Assembly (NCBI GenBank): GCA_020849665.1
Contig: JADLFX010000058.1
Location: forward strand, 1-41,106
DNA length: 41,106 bases
Source: Planctomycetota bacterium
Lineage (GTDB): Bacteria > Planctomycetota > UBA1135 > UBA2386
Direction: 5' to 3'
Shown here piece after piece: positions 1 through 8,256 of this stretch; the first letter of the stretch is position 1; the number at the start of each line of letters is the position of its first letter. Position numbers and translations under genes: made by a program. The notes below the pieces were generated by a model. That model was not told where the DNA came from and searched no databases. It was given only the letters and a program-made list of their open reading frames with translations.

Positions 1-2
1 AC

Positions 3-1118
3 CACCTGACGCTGCGCGGGGCGCCCGGCGTGTCCGCCGTGGAGGACGCGGTGCGCATGTACCGCGAGATCGCGCGCATGCTCGCCGCCGAGCGGGTCCA
101 GGTGTTGCAGGAGAAGGCGTACGGACCCGCGGCCACGCGCGACGCGGTGCTGGACGTCCGCCGCACCTGCCTCGCGCGCGCCGGGCTCGATCCGGCGACG
201 CCCTGCACCTACGTCGAAGGCCATGCCGGCCGCGCGGGGATGCAGGGGGTGCAGATCTTCGGGGCGGTACCCCGCGCAGAGCGCGGCGCATGCGTGTCGC
301 GTGTCGTGGGGCGCAACGGCGTCGAGGGCACGGAGCTCGTCACCCGCCGGGGCCGCACGCTCTTCCTCGCCGCGATCGAGGGGCGCGAGGCCGACGGCAC
401 CCTGGCCGCCGATCCGCGTCGCCAGGCCGAGCGGATGTTCCTGCGCGCCGAGGAGGCGCTGGTGGAACGCGGCATGGCGTTCGCCCAGGTCGCGCGCACC
501 TGGATCTACCTGCAGGACCTGCTGGGCTGGTACCGCGAGTTCAACGCGGTGCGCACCGGGTTCCTGGGCGCGCGCGGCATCACCGGCGGCAACGGCGGGC
601 GGCCGTTCCCGGCCAGCACGGGGATCCAGGGACATCGCGGGGCGGAGGCCTGCCTGATGGATCTCTGCGCCATCGCGGCCGCGACTCCCGAGGCGCAGGT
701 GCGCCCGGTGCTGGGCAGCGCGAGGCAGCGTGAGGCGTTCGCCTACGGGTCGTCGTTCTCGCGCGCGATGCGCGTCGCGCAGGGTGGCTGGCAGACCCTC
801 TTCATCTCCGGCACGGCGAGCCTCGACGCCGCGGGCCGCACGCTGCACGCGGGCGACCGCAGGGCCCAGATCCAGGAGACCCTGGCCTGCGTCGCGGCGC
901 TGCTCGCGGAGCAGGGCGGGACGCTCGCCGACGTGTGCAGCGCCACCGTGTTCGGCAAGGACGAGGCCACGCTGCGCCTCTTCGCCGAGATGGCCGCGGC
1001 CGGCAGCGTGCCGGCGTTCCCCCACGTGCCGGTGCTCGCCGACGTGTGCCGGCCCGATCTGCTCGTGGAGATCGAGGCGCTCGCCGAGATCCCCGACCAG
1101 GCACCGGTGCGGGCATGA
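3..1118 (+). CDS. Chorismatase / RidA-like protein (5' end cut by window)
   Basis: The reading frame is open to the left edge; a GTG at 30 is the first start codon visible, but the residues before it look coding, so the true start probably lies outside. Counting from that GTG, residues about 194-200 read PASTGIQ and residues 257-263 read LFISGTA, followed by a C-terminal RPDLLVEIEAL stretch (about 341-351). This combination is that of the FkbO/Hyg5/XanB2 chorismatase group, whose fold is two YjgF/RidA-type domains and which hydrolyse chorismate to dihydroxycyclohexadiene or hydroxybenzoate products. Length (over 360 residues) fits. The Glu in the C-terminal motif matches where the family keeps its catalytic Glu, as far as I can judge by eye. 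The stop overlaps the start of a DAHP synthase gene, the first enzyme of the chorismate pathway, which supports a role in aromatic metabolism. A RidA-like protein without chorismatase activity is the alternative. Confidence 0.6.
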   Translation, partial: HLTLRGAPGVSAVEDAVRMYREIARMLAAERVQVLQEKAYGPAATRDAVLDVRRTCLARAGLDPATPCTYVEGHAGRAGMQGVQIFGAVPRAERGACVSRVVGRNGVEGTELVTRRGRTLFLAAIEGREADGTLAADPRRQAERMFLRAEEALVERGMAFAQVARTWIYLQDLLGWYREFNAVRTGFLGARGITGGNGGRPFPASTGIQGHRGAEACLMDLCAIAAATPEAQVRPVLGSARQREAFAYGSSFSRAMRVAQGGWQTLFISGTASLDAAGRTLHAGDRRAQIQETLACVAALLAEQGGTLADVCSATVFGKDEATLRLFAEMAAAGSVPAFPHVPVLADVCRPDLLVEIEALAEIPDQAPVRA

Positions 1119-2176
1119 ACGGCAACCACGAGCCGGTCGTCCTGGTGGTCCTCGCCGACGACGCCACGCAGAAGCGCGTGGCGGGCATCCTCGCGGCCTG
1201 CGACCTGCCGCCGCGACCGGGGCCGCGCTGGCGCCGGCACGGCGCGCGGCTCGTCACGCTCCGCCTCGCCGCGGCACGCGGCGACCTGGTGGCGGACCTG
1301 CAGGCCCGGCCCGGGGTGGCGCGGGTGTTCCTGCTGCCGGCCGGCACGCCGCTCTTTGCGGCCTGGCCGCTGGAGGGCGCCGGTCGGGTGCCGCTCGGCG
1401 CGCGCGCGGCGTTCGGCGACCCGGCGCCGGTGATCGTGGCGGGCCCCTGCAGCGTGGAGAACGAAGCGCAGCTCCTGGCCACGGCCGAGTGCGTGGCCGC
1501 GGCCGGCGCCGCGGGACTCCGCGGCGGCGCGTTCAAACCGCGCTCCTCGCCGTACGACTTCGGCGGACTCGGCGCGGACGGGCTGGCGCTGCTGGCGCGG
1601 GCACGGGCGCGCACCGGGCTGCCGTTCGTGACCGAGGCCCTCGACCCGACCCAGCTCGACGCCGTGGCGGCCACCGCCGACATGATCCAGATCGGCGCGC
1701 GCAACATGCACGACACGGAGCTGCTCTTCCGCGCCGGCGCGCATCCGGCGGCGAAGCCGATCCTGCTCAAGCGCGGGTTCGGCGCCACGGTCGAGGAGTT
1801 CCTGTACGCCGCCGAGTACGTGCTCCTGGGGCGGATCGCGGGCGGGCACGCGGAGCCGGGCCTCGTGCTGTGCGAACGCGGCATCCGCACGTTCGAGACC
1901 GGCACGCGCTTCACCCTCGACGTCGCCGCGATCCCCGCCCTGCAGCAGCGCACCCACCTGCCGGTGATCGCGGACCCCAGTCACGCGCCGGGCGCGCGCG
2001 CCCTGGTGGCGCCGTGTGCACGCGCGGCGCTCGCGGCCGGGGCCTGCGGATTGCTGGTCGAGGTCCACCCGGACCCCGACCGCGCATGGTGCGACGGCGC
2101 GCACAGCCTCGACCCGCGGGGCTTCGCCGAGCTGATGGCGGCGATCGGGGTCGGCACCGGTGCCACGCGGGACTAG
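1115..2176 (+). CDS. aroF: 3-deoxy-7-phosphoheptulonate (DAHP) synthase, type I beta
   Basis: This enzyme condenses phosphoenolpyruvate and erythrose 4-phosphate into DAHP, the first step of the shikimate pathway. The 353-residue protein has an N-terminal domain of about 85 residues (ferredoxin-like or ACT-like regulatory position) followed by a catalytic barrel starting at APVIVAGPCSVEN. The GGAFKPRSSPYDFGGLG stretch matches the KPRTSPYxFQG phosphate-binding signature, and the later ARNMHD, KRGFGA and DPSHAPG motifs match the metal and substrate-binding strands of the family. The ATG at 1115 overlaps the upstream TGA as ATGA, so the pair is likely translated together. Its TAG stop (2174-2176) overlaps the TAG stop of the convergent gene inside a palindromic CTAG. 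Confidence 0.93.
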   Translation: MNGNHEPVVLVVLADDATQKRVAGILAACDLPPRPGPRWRRHGARLVTLRLAAARGDLVADLQARPGVARVFLLPAGTPLFAAWPLEGAGRVPLGARAAFGDPAPVIVAGPCSVENEAQLLATAECVAAAGAAGLRGGAFKPRSSPYDFGGLGADGLALLARARARTGLPFVTEALDPTQLDAVAATADMIQIGARNMHDTELLFRAGAHPAAKPILLKRGFGATVEEFLYAAEYVLLGRIAGGHAEPGLVLCERGIRTFETGTRFTLDVAAIPALQQRTHLPVIADPSHAPGARALVAPCARAALAAGACGLLVEVHPDPDRAWCDGAHSLDPRGFAELMAAIGVGTGATRD

Positions 2177-4401
2177 CGCCGCCCCACCTCGAACGGGATC
2201 GCGGGCAGCGTGCCGAGCGCGAAGCGCTGCGTGCGCGCGCGCGCGCCCTCGCGGGCCGGACCGGTCCGCTCGCCGAACGCCTGCACGATCAGGTTGCCCT
2301 TGGTGCCCGGGCGCACCTTCTGGCCGTCCACGGTCACCAGGAGATCGAAGCCGTCGCGCGTCGCCTCGATGCCCTCGAGCGCGATTCCCGCGGGCGGATC
2401 GCTCAGCTCGAAGCGCACCTCCGCCGGCAGCGCGCGGCGCAGACCCCGCACCGGGACCCTGGCCTTGCCCTGCGCGGGCAGGCGCACCGGCGCGTCGCCG
2501 CCCGACGCGAGGCGCACGCCGGCGCCGCCGCGCCCGCCGCCGAGCACCGCCACGACCAGCTCCGCGGCGGGCACGAGGTGCTGGTAGGCGAACGCCTGCA
2601 TCTGGTTCTCGGCGGGCACCGCGACGCGCGTGGCATCCTTGCCCCCGATCCGGGCCACGCCCTCGAGGACGAGCTGCAGTGGCGCGTCGAGCGCGTTGGC
2701 CGGCGCCGTGAGGGTGAGGCGGGCCTGCGAGCTCCCCGCCGGCACCCAGGCGCCGCCCAGGGTGAGGCCCGGAGGCGGATCCACGAGGCGGAGCCGGATG
2801 TCCTCGTCGAAGCCGTCGCGGCGCATGGCGTGCACCGTGAACACCTCCGTCGCTCCGGCACGGAGGTTGAGCGTGGCGGGCACGACGCGCAGGGCGAAGT
2901 CGTGCCGGGGCGGGCTCACGCGCAGCCGATACGCGTACTCCGGCCCGCCATGGTCCTGCACGTCGAGCACTTCCACGAGGTAGGTGCCGTCGGCGGGCAG
3001 GCGGGCCGCGAGGTAGGGGTCGGCATGGTGCGTGGTCCAGCCGGCGCCCCGGTCCTCCTGGTCGTCGTTGCTCGCCAGGGTCCTGCCCTGCGCGTCCAGC
3101 AGCCGGAGGCGCGCGTCCAGCGGCGAGCCGAGCCGGCGCGCCATCACCTCCGCGACCACGCGCTCGCCGGCGCGGCCGCGGAAGCGGAACAGGTCGCGCT
3201 CGCCGGGGTGCGCGATCCGGCCGTTCACGATCACGGGTGGCTGCAGGTCCTGTGGCCCCGCGGCGCTGCCGTCGGCGTCCGCCTCGCGGACCTCCGGCAG
3301 GTCGTCCACCGCGAACGGCACCGCGCGCAGGGGCTCGACCCGCTCGCCGAGGGGCAGCGCGCGCACGCCCGTGGTCCGCCCGAGGCGGGGCAGCGCCACC
3401 GGACCCTCGGGCACCGCGACGCCCTGCAGCTCCACGGTCGGCTCCGCGCCGGCGCGCGCGCCGAGCGGAAACACGCCGGTGACCAGGGGCACCTCGCCGA
3501 TCGCCATCCGGTACACGAAGTCCTCGCGCCCGCGCCAGAGCGCGTCGCGGACCTCGACGACGTAGTCGCCGTCCGCAGGCAGATCGCAGTGCAGGACCGG
3601 GTCGGGGTCGAACCGGTGGTCGTCGGCGAACGCGAGCAGGTTGCCGCGCGCGTCGGACACCGACACGACCGCCTGGAACCATCCCGGCACGGCGTCGGCG
3701 AGATAGGGAATGAGCTCGCGCGCGCTCACGACCACCACGAGGCGGGCGCCCTTGCGCGCGCGGATCCAGAACCGGTCCACGTCGCCGGGCAGGATCTGCC
3801 CGTTCACCAGGAGCGGCAGCCCGGTCGGCACCGCGGTGTCGGCCGCCTGGTTGGGCTCGGTCTCGCGGTACTCGCTCAGCGTGCCGATGCGGAAGCGGAT
3901 CGGGTTGGTCCAGCCGGCGGGCGTGCGCAGGCGCAGGTCGCGCACCGTGGGCTCGGCATCCGGCCCGGCAGTGATCCGCAGACGCACGGTCTCCGCGATC
4001 TGCGGACTCGGCGGCTGGCGCGGGGTGGCCAGCTTGCGGCGCAGCTCGGCGATCCGCGCCGCGTCGGCGGGTGAGGGCGTCCGCCCGGCCTGGGTCTGCA
4101 GCAGCTTCTGCAGCTCCTGGCGCAGGGTCTCGCGCTCCGCCCCGGTGAGCGGTCGCTCATGGCCCAGGACCTCCGCCTGCACGTCCGCGCCGGAGATGCG
4201 CGCCGCGGACACGCCGCCCAACGCACGCCCCCCCACCACGATCTCCACGCTGCTGCCCCGCGCCAGCCCCGCGGGGTACGCGTAGCCGATGCGCGGCGCG
4301 GCCGCCTGCGCCGCGACCGCCGCGGAGCACGCGGCCAGCGCGGCCAGCAGCCGCAGGGCACGGCCGGGGCAGCGCCCGGTGCTCGTGACGGTACCGCTCA
4401 C
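2173..4401 (-). CDS. Secreted PPC-domain protein (pre-peptidase C-terminal type)
   Basis: A 742-residue exported protein with an N-terminal hydrophobic signal (about residues 13-33) ending near AAQAAAP. It contains two regions with the look of PPC (bacterial pre-peptidase C-terminal) beta-sandwich domains: one around residues 170-300, beginning ETEPNQAADT and running through DRFWIRARKG and LPADGDYVVEVRD, and one around 400-520 with ERDLFRFRGRAGE and LPADGTYLVEVLD. No protease or other catalytic motif was seen. A short charged helix (about residues 85-130) separates the N-terminal domain from the rest. The GTG start at 4401 overlaps the stop of the DUF1501 gene as GTGA; the three-gene order PSD1, DUF1501, PPC protein is common in Planctomycetota. 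The function of this group is not established; surface binding or assembly of the partner proteins is an inference. Confidence 0.8.
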   Translation of the reverse strand: MSGTVTSTGRCPGRALRLLAALAACSAAVAAQAAAPRIGYAYPAGLARGSSVEIVVGGRALGGVSAARISGADVQAEVLGHERPLTGAERETLRQELQKLLQTQAGRTPSPADAARIAELRRKLATPRQPPSPQIAETVRLRITAGPDAEPTVRDLRLRTPAGWTNPIRFRIGTLSEYRETEPNQAADTAVPTGLPLLVNGQILPGDVDRFWIRARKGARLVVVVSARELIPYLADAVPGWFQAVVSVSDARGNLLAFADDHRFDPDPVLHCDLPADGDYVVEVRDALWRGREDFVYRMAIGEVPLVTGVFPLGARAGAEPTVELQGVAVPEGPVALPRLGRTTGVRALPLGERVEPLRAVPFAVDDLPEVREADADGSAAGPQDLQPPVIVNGRIAHPGERDLFRFRGRAGERVVAEVMARRLGSPLDARLRLLDAQGRTLASNDDQEDRGAGWTTHHADPYLAARLPADGTYLVEVLDVQDHGGPEYAYRLRVSPPRHDFALRVVPATLNLRAGATEVFTVHAMRRDGFDEDIRLRLVDPPPGLTLGGAWVPAGSSQARLTLTAPANALDAPLQLVLEGVARIGGKDATRVAVPAENQMQAFAYQHLVPAAELVVAVLGGGRGGAGVRLASGGDAPVRLPAQGKARVPVRGLRRALPAEVRFELSDPPAGIALEGIEATRDGFDLLVTVDGQKVRPGTKGNLIVQAFGERTGPAREGARARTQRFALGTLPAIPFEVGRR

Positions 4402-5738
4402 GGCAGGAGCTCCCGGATCCGGGGCGGGCCCTGCGCGCCCTTCGTGTCGGTGTCGAGCACCCGCATCACCTTGCCCTGCGGATGCGGCAGCGTGGTCTTC
4501 GGGTCGATGCCGAGCAGCTCGTAGATGCTGCCGATCAGGTCCACGGGCCGCACCGGGCGGTCGGCCACGTCCTCGCCGCGCGCGTCCGAGGCGCCCACGA
4601 CCACGCCGCCGCGGAAGCCGCCGCCGGCCACGACGCTCGAGAACACACGGCCGTGGTGGCCCCGGCCGCCGTTCCACGGCGCCTCCCACTGCACGCGCGG
4701 GGTGCGGCCGAACTCGCCGCCCCACCACACGATCGTGCTGGCCAGGAGTCCGCGCTCGTCGAGGTCCTGCAGCAGGGCCGCCATGCCCTTGTCCAGCTCG
4801 GGCAGCTTGCGCCGCATCGCCGGGAAGTGGTCCTTGTGGGTGTCCCACCCCCCCGCGTTGATCGTCACGTACGGGATGCCGCGCTCGACGAGGCGCCGCG
4901 CCAGGAGACACGACTGGCCCAGCGTGTTGCGCCCGTAGGACTCGCGCACCTCGGGCTTCTCCTGGCCCAGGTCGAAGACCTTGCCCGCGTCCCCGAGGAT
5001 CAGGCTGTAGGCCTTCTCCTCGCACGCGCGCAGCGCGTCGAGGCGCGGGTCCGCGCCGCGCGCCCGCCCGAAGGTGTCGAGGGCGTGCAGCAGCTCGCGC
5101 CGCTGGCGCTGGCGGGCCTCGGTGATGCCGCGCGCCACGATGCCCTCCACCACGAACGGATCCTGCGCCGGGTTGCCGCCGGTGGCGAAGGGCTTGTAGC
5201 GCGAGCCCAGGAAGCCGGCCTCGGAGAAGCGGCCCTGCGGCTGGGTGAGCACGACGTACGGCGGGATGAGGCCCGCGAAGCCCGCGTCGTGGCCCTTGCA
5301 CTTCGCCACCACGGCGCCGACGCAGGGATGGACGATCCCGTCGCCCACCGCGCGGCCGGTCTGCACGAGGTACGCCGCGGTCTCGTGGCCGTTCACGCCG
5401 TGCGTCATGCTGCGCACGATCGAGAACTTGTCGGCCTGCTTCGCCAGGAGCGGCAGGAGCTCGCCGATCACCATCCCGGGGACCTTGGTGCCGATCGGCT
5501 TGTCGAGCGGACCGCAGTACTCGCCGCCGGCGCCGGGCTTCGGGTCGAAGGTGTCCAGGTGCGAGGGTCCTCCCCACATCCAGATCTGGATCACCGAACG
5601 CGCGCGCGCCGGACGCGGCGCCGCCGCGCCGAGGGCACGCAGCGGGGCGCCGAGCCCGAGTGCGCCCGCGGCACAGGCGCCGTTCTGCAGCAGCTCCCTC
5701 CGGGAGAGGAACACGTCGTAGCGGAGGCGATCGTCCAT
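4398..5738 (-). CDS. DUF1501 family protein, Tat-exported
   Basis: A 446-residue member of the DUF1501 (sulfatase-like fold) family that is greatly expanded in Planctomycetota. The N-terminus carries a twin-arginine signal, SRRELL at residues 12-17, followed by a hydrophobic Ala/Gly/Leu stretch, so export in folded form is likely. The family signature near the mature N-terminus, QIWMWGGPSHLDTFDPKPG, is intact, and later conserved stretches such as GWDTHKDHF and VVWWGGEFGRTP are present. The ATG at 5738 is four bases after the upstream stop. Genome context pairs DUF1501 with PSD1 proteins throughout the phylum; the biochemical role is unknown. Confidence 0.9.
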   Translation of the reverse strand: MDDRLRYDVFLSRRELLQNGACAAGALGLGAPLRALGAAAPRPARARSVIQIWMWGGPSHLDTFDPKPGAGGEYCGPLDKPIGTKVPGMVIGELLPLLAKQADKFSIVRSMTHGVNGHETAAYLVQTGRAVGDGIVHPCVGAVVAKCKGHDAGFAGLIPPYVVLTQPQGRFSEAGFLGSRYKPFATGGNPAQDPFVVEGIVARGITEARQRQRRELLHALDTFGRARGADPRLDALRACEEKAYSLILGDAGKVFDLGQEKPEVRESYGRNTLGQSCLLARRLVERGIPYVTINAGGWDTHKDHFPAMRRKLPELDKGMAALLQDLDERGLLASTIVWWGGEFGRTPRVQWEAPWNGGRGHHGRVFSSVVAGGGFRGGVVVGASDARGEDVADRPVRPVDLIGSIYELLGIDPKTTLPHPQGKVMRVLDTDTKGAQGPPRIRELLP

Positions 5739-5742
5739 GGCG

Positions 5743-7311
5743 TCAGTGGCGGTAGAGGAACTCGGTGCTGTTCAGCAGGGCCCATGCCAGGTCCTCGGCC
5801 GCCTGGCGCGGGAGCGTGGCGCCGGCCTGCGCATGGCGGGTCACGACCTCCAGCTCCGCATCGCTGGGCGGTCGCGACAGGAAGGCGAGGTAGAGGTTGC
5901 GCACCGCGTCCTTCGGGGTGCGGCTGGCACGCAGGAGGGCGGCGAGCCCGGGGCCGCTCTGGATCTTGTTCTGCACGTGGCTGGAGTTCAGCAGATGCAG
6001 GCGTTGTGCGGCGCTGGGCTGGTTGTCGCGTTCGGACTCGAGCCCCGTGTCGCGCGGCGGCCGCCCGTACATCTCCAGGAAGGGGCTGGTGATGCTGCCG
6101 TCCGCGATCGCGATGGCGCGCTGGTCCTCGGGCAGGAAGGTGAACGGCTCGGGGATCGGCGAGGTGTAGCGCTCGGTCGTGCCGGTGATCCGGCAGATCG
6201 CGTCGAGCAGGACCTCGGCCTCGAGGCGGCGGATCCCGTAGTGGGCGAAGTGCGCCTCGGCCTCGGGCGACGGGGTGCGCGGCAGGGCGGAGAGCTGGTA
6301 GACCTGCGAGTTCGCGATCGCGCGGTACACGGGTCGCAGGTCGAAGCCGGCCGTGACCAGTTCCCGTTCCAGCCAGCGCAGCACGTCCGGGTGGACCGGC
6401 GGGTTGTCGGGGCGCTGGTCATCGGGCTCGTGCACGAGGCCGCGGCCCAGCAGCCACGCCCAGATCCGGTTGACGACCGCGCGCGCGAAGAACGGGTTGT
6501 CGGGCGCGACCAGCCAGTCGGCGAACGCCACGCGCGGATCGACTTCGGGAGCGAGCTGCGCCACGGTCCCGTCCGGGAACACCGCGGCACCCTGCTGCGC
6601 CGGCGGCCGGTCGCGGTCGAAGAACACGATCTCCTCCTTCCACTCGAGCGTGCTCTTCATGCCGACACGCCCGAAGAACGCCGCCATCCCGGCGCGGCGC
6701 TCCGCCGGCCACCGCTCGATCCGCGTGCCCAGGAAGGTGAGCGCCGCCACGCCGGCCAGCCCCTCCGGCGTGCGGTTCTGCGTGGCCCGCCAGAAGTTCA
6801 CCGCCGGCACCCGGAAGCAGCTCCCGCTCGCGGTCAAGAGCTCGCGCGCGAAGCGGTCGTACGGCATGCGCCCGGCGATGCTGGCGTGGATCCAGCGGTG
6901 GTACGCCTGCACCGCATTGGGCCAGAGATTGATGGGGAACTCGGCCTTCACCCGCAGCAGGTCGGCCCAACGCATCGCCTGGTACTCGGCGAACTCGGGC
7001 CGATCCAGCAATGCGTCGATGCACTTCGCCCGCTTCCCCGGATCGCGATCGGCCAGGAAGCGCCGCGCCTCCTCCACGGTGGGCAGCGTGCCGATGAGGT
7101 CCAGGTGCACGCGGCGCAGGAACACCGCGTCCGAGGCGGGGAACGCCGGCTCGATCCCGAGCTGAGCCAGACGCGCGAAGAGCAGCTCGTCGATCCGCGT
7201 GCGCGGCGTCACCGGCGCGGCGACCTCGAAGGGCTGCACCTGCGACCCGGCCTGTCCCGCGATGCAGAGCAGGCTCGCCACGCATGTCACCGAGCGCCAT
7301 CGTGCACCCAT
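5743..7311 (-). CDS. DUF1549/DUF1553 (PSD1-type) protein lacking the CxxCH segment
   Basis: A 522-residue secreted protein. I chose the ATG at 7311 because it is followed by a basic start and a hydrophobic signal (residues 8-22); an in-frame start further upstream at 7359 would put a charged segment before it. DUF1549 features include DLIGTLPT (71-78), and DUF1553 features include NRIWAWLLGRGLVHEPDD (281-298), QPSAAQRLHLLNSSHVQ and the C-terminal ALLNSTEFLYRH. In most DUF1549 proteins the FLG(V)R strand is followed by a CAxCHxHPF heme-c-like motif before the AAFF strand; here FLGTRI passes directly to ERWPAERRAGMAAFFGRV and no CxxCH exists anywhere in the protein. There is also no N-terminal PSCyt1 cytochrome domain. 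First gene of the three-gene operon. Confidence 0.88.
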   Translation of the reverse strand: MGARWRSVTCVASLLCIAGQAGSQVQPFEVAAPVTPRTRIDELLFARLAQLGIEPAFPASDAVFLRRVHLDLIGTLPTVEEARRFLADRDPGKRAKCIDALLDRPEFAEYQAMRWADLLRVKAEFPINLWPNAVQAYHRWIHASIAGRMPYDRFARELLTASGSCFRVPAVNFWRATQNRTPEGLAGVAALTFLGTRIERWPAERRAGMAAFFGRVGMKSTLEWKEEIVFFDRDRPPAQQGAAVFPDGTVAQLAPEVDPRVAFADWLVAPDNPFFARAVVNRIWAWLLGRGLVHEPDDQRPDNPPVHPDVLRWLERELVTAGFDLRPVYRAIANSQVYQLSALPRTPSPEAEAHFAHYGIRRLEAEVLLDAICRITGTTERYTSPIPEPFTFLPEDQRAIAIADGSITSPFLEMYGRPPRDTGLESERDNQPSAAQRLHLLNSSHVQNKIQSGPGLAALLRASRTPKDAVRNLYLAFLSRPPSDAELEVVTRHAQAGATLPRQAAEDLAWALLNSTEFLYRH

Positions 7312-7590
7312 CGTCGTCTCGTCTCCTGCGGAGCCGGCTCCTCGGCTCCGGATACGCAACAGAAGGTCGCGCGAGCAGGACCGTCAACGCGCGGCAACGC
7401 AGTTGACACACCTAGGACATCGTCCCCTCGCGCGCACGGTCGCGAGCGCCCAGCGGGGGCTCGCGCCCGGCACTTCGCGTGCGCTGGAGGTTCGGCGTCC
7501 CCGAGCAACCGGGCTGCGGCAGCGCGCGGCGCGCGTCCGCCGCCGACCGTCCGGCACCACCGGGCACCTCGCCAGACGGCGCGGCGCGCG

Positions 7591-8256
7591 CTACTCGCGC
7601 ATGAACCGGGCGAGCTCCGCGAGTCGCTCCGCAGCCGTGCGCGAGCCGCGGCCCGAGACGGCGTGTACGAGCCGGCGCGCCCAGGGCGCGAGGTCCGCGC
7701 GCTCCACGTACCGCCTGGACCACGCGAGCCCGCCCACCAGCAGCGCGCCGCCGGCGAGCAGGTTGGCGACGAGCCAGGGGCCGTCGACGCGGGCGAGCAC
7801 GTCGCCGCCGCCGCAGGCCTCGATGAGCAGGAGCGGCAGGGGCAGCCAGACCACGACGCCGCCGAGCACCGCCCACTTCAGGGCGCGGTACTCGTCGAGC
7901 CGCAGCCGCTCGACGTCACACTGCAGGGCCGCCACCGGGGCGGCGTGGTCGAGGCGGAGCGCGCGCACCAGCAGGACGGCCGAGAACACCGCGACCACGG
8001 AGGCGTACGCGGCCACCGCGCCGCCCGCGGCGAGGTAGCGGGGTTCGGCCGCGTGCGCGAGGAGGACCGGGACCACGAGGAACAGCGCCGCGGCGCCGAG
8101 CGCGACCTCCAGCGCCCGGCACAGGATGTAGGGCACGAACCCGCGGCGCACCTTGCGCAGCATCGTCTCGCGCAGTTGCCGTTCGTCGATCACGAGACTC
8201 CGCGCCAGCGCAGCGCCGTGCGCGGCCCAGGCGTCCTTCAGGTCATCGAGTTGCAC
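7591..8256 (-). CDS. Integral membrane protein, possible sigma-factor regulator
   Basis: A 221-residue protein with a cytoplasm-type amphipathic N-terminus (about 40 residues, LDDLKDAWAAHGAALARS) followed by four hydrophobic segments at roughly residues 44-66, 76-98, 127-147 and 162-180, and a basic C-terminal tail. No zinc-binding HxxxCxxC anti-sigma motif is present. It overlaps the end of the sigma factor gene by 14 bp and begins with GTG at 8256 behind a very strong ribosome site. That position is where membrane anti-sigma factors are usually encoded, so a regulatory role on the sigma factor is plausible but only an inference from context. Confidence 0.7.
   Translation of the reverse strand: MQLDDLKDAWAAHGAALARSLVIDERQLRETMLRKVRRGFVPYILCRALEVALGAAALFLVVPVLLAHAAEPRYLAAGGAVAAYASVVAVFSAVLLVRALRLDHAAPVAALQCDVERLRLDEYRALKWAVLGGVVVWLPLPLLLIEACGGGDVLARVDGPWLVANLLAGGALLVGGLAWSRRYVERADLAPWARRLVHAVSGRGSRTAAERLAELARFMRE

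Noticed and set aside
730..4074. Very long open frame on the plus strand covering several minus-strand genes
   Set aside because: It runs antisense to the PPC gene and out of frame with the DAHP synthase; its composition is Arg/Ala/Pro-rich without motifs. Long shadow frames are expected at this G+C level.
7403..7421. TTGACA on the plus strand at 7403 as a promoter
   Set aside because: No suitable -10 lies at the proper distance and no plus-strand gene follows before 8928.
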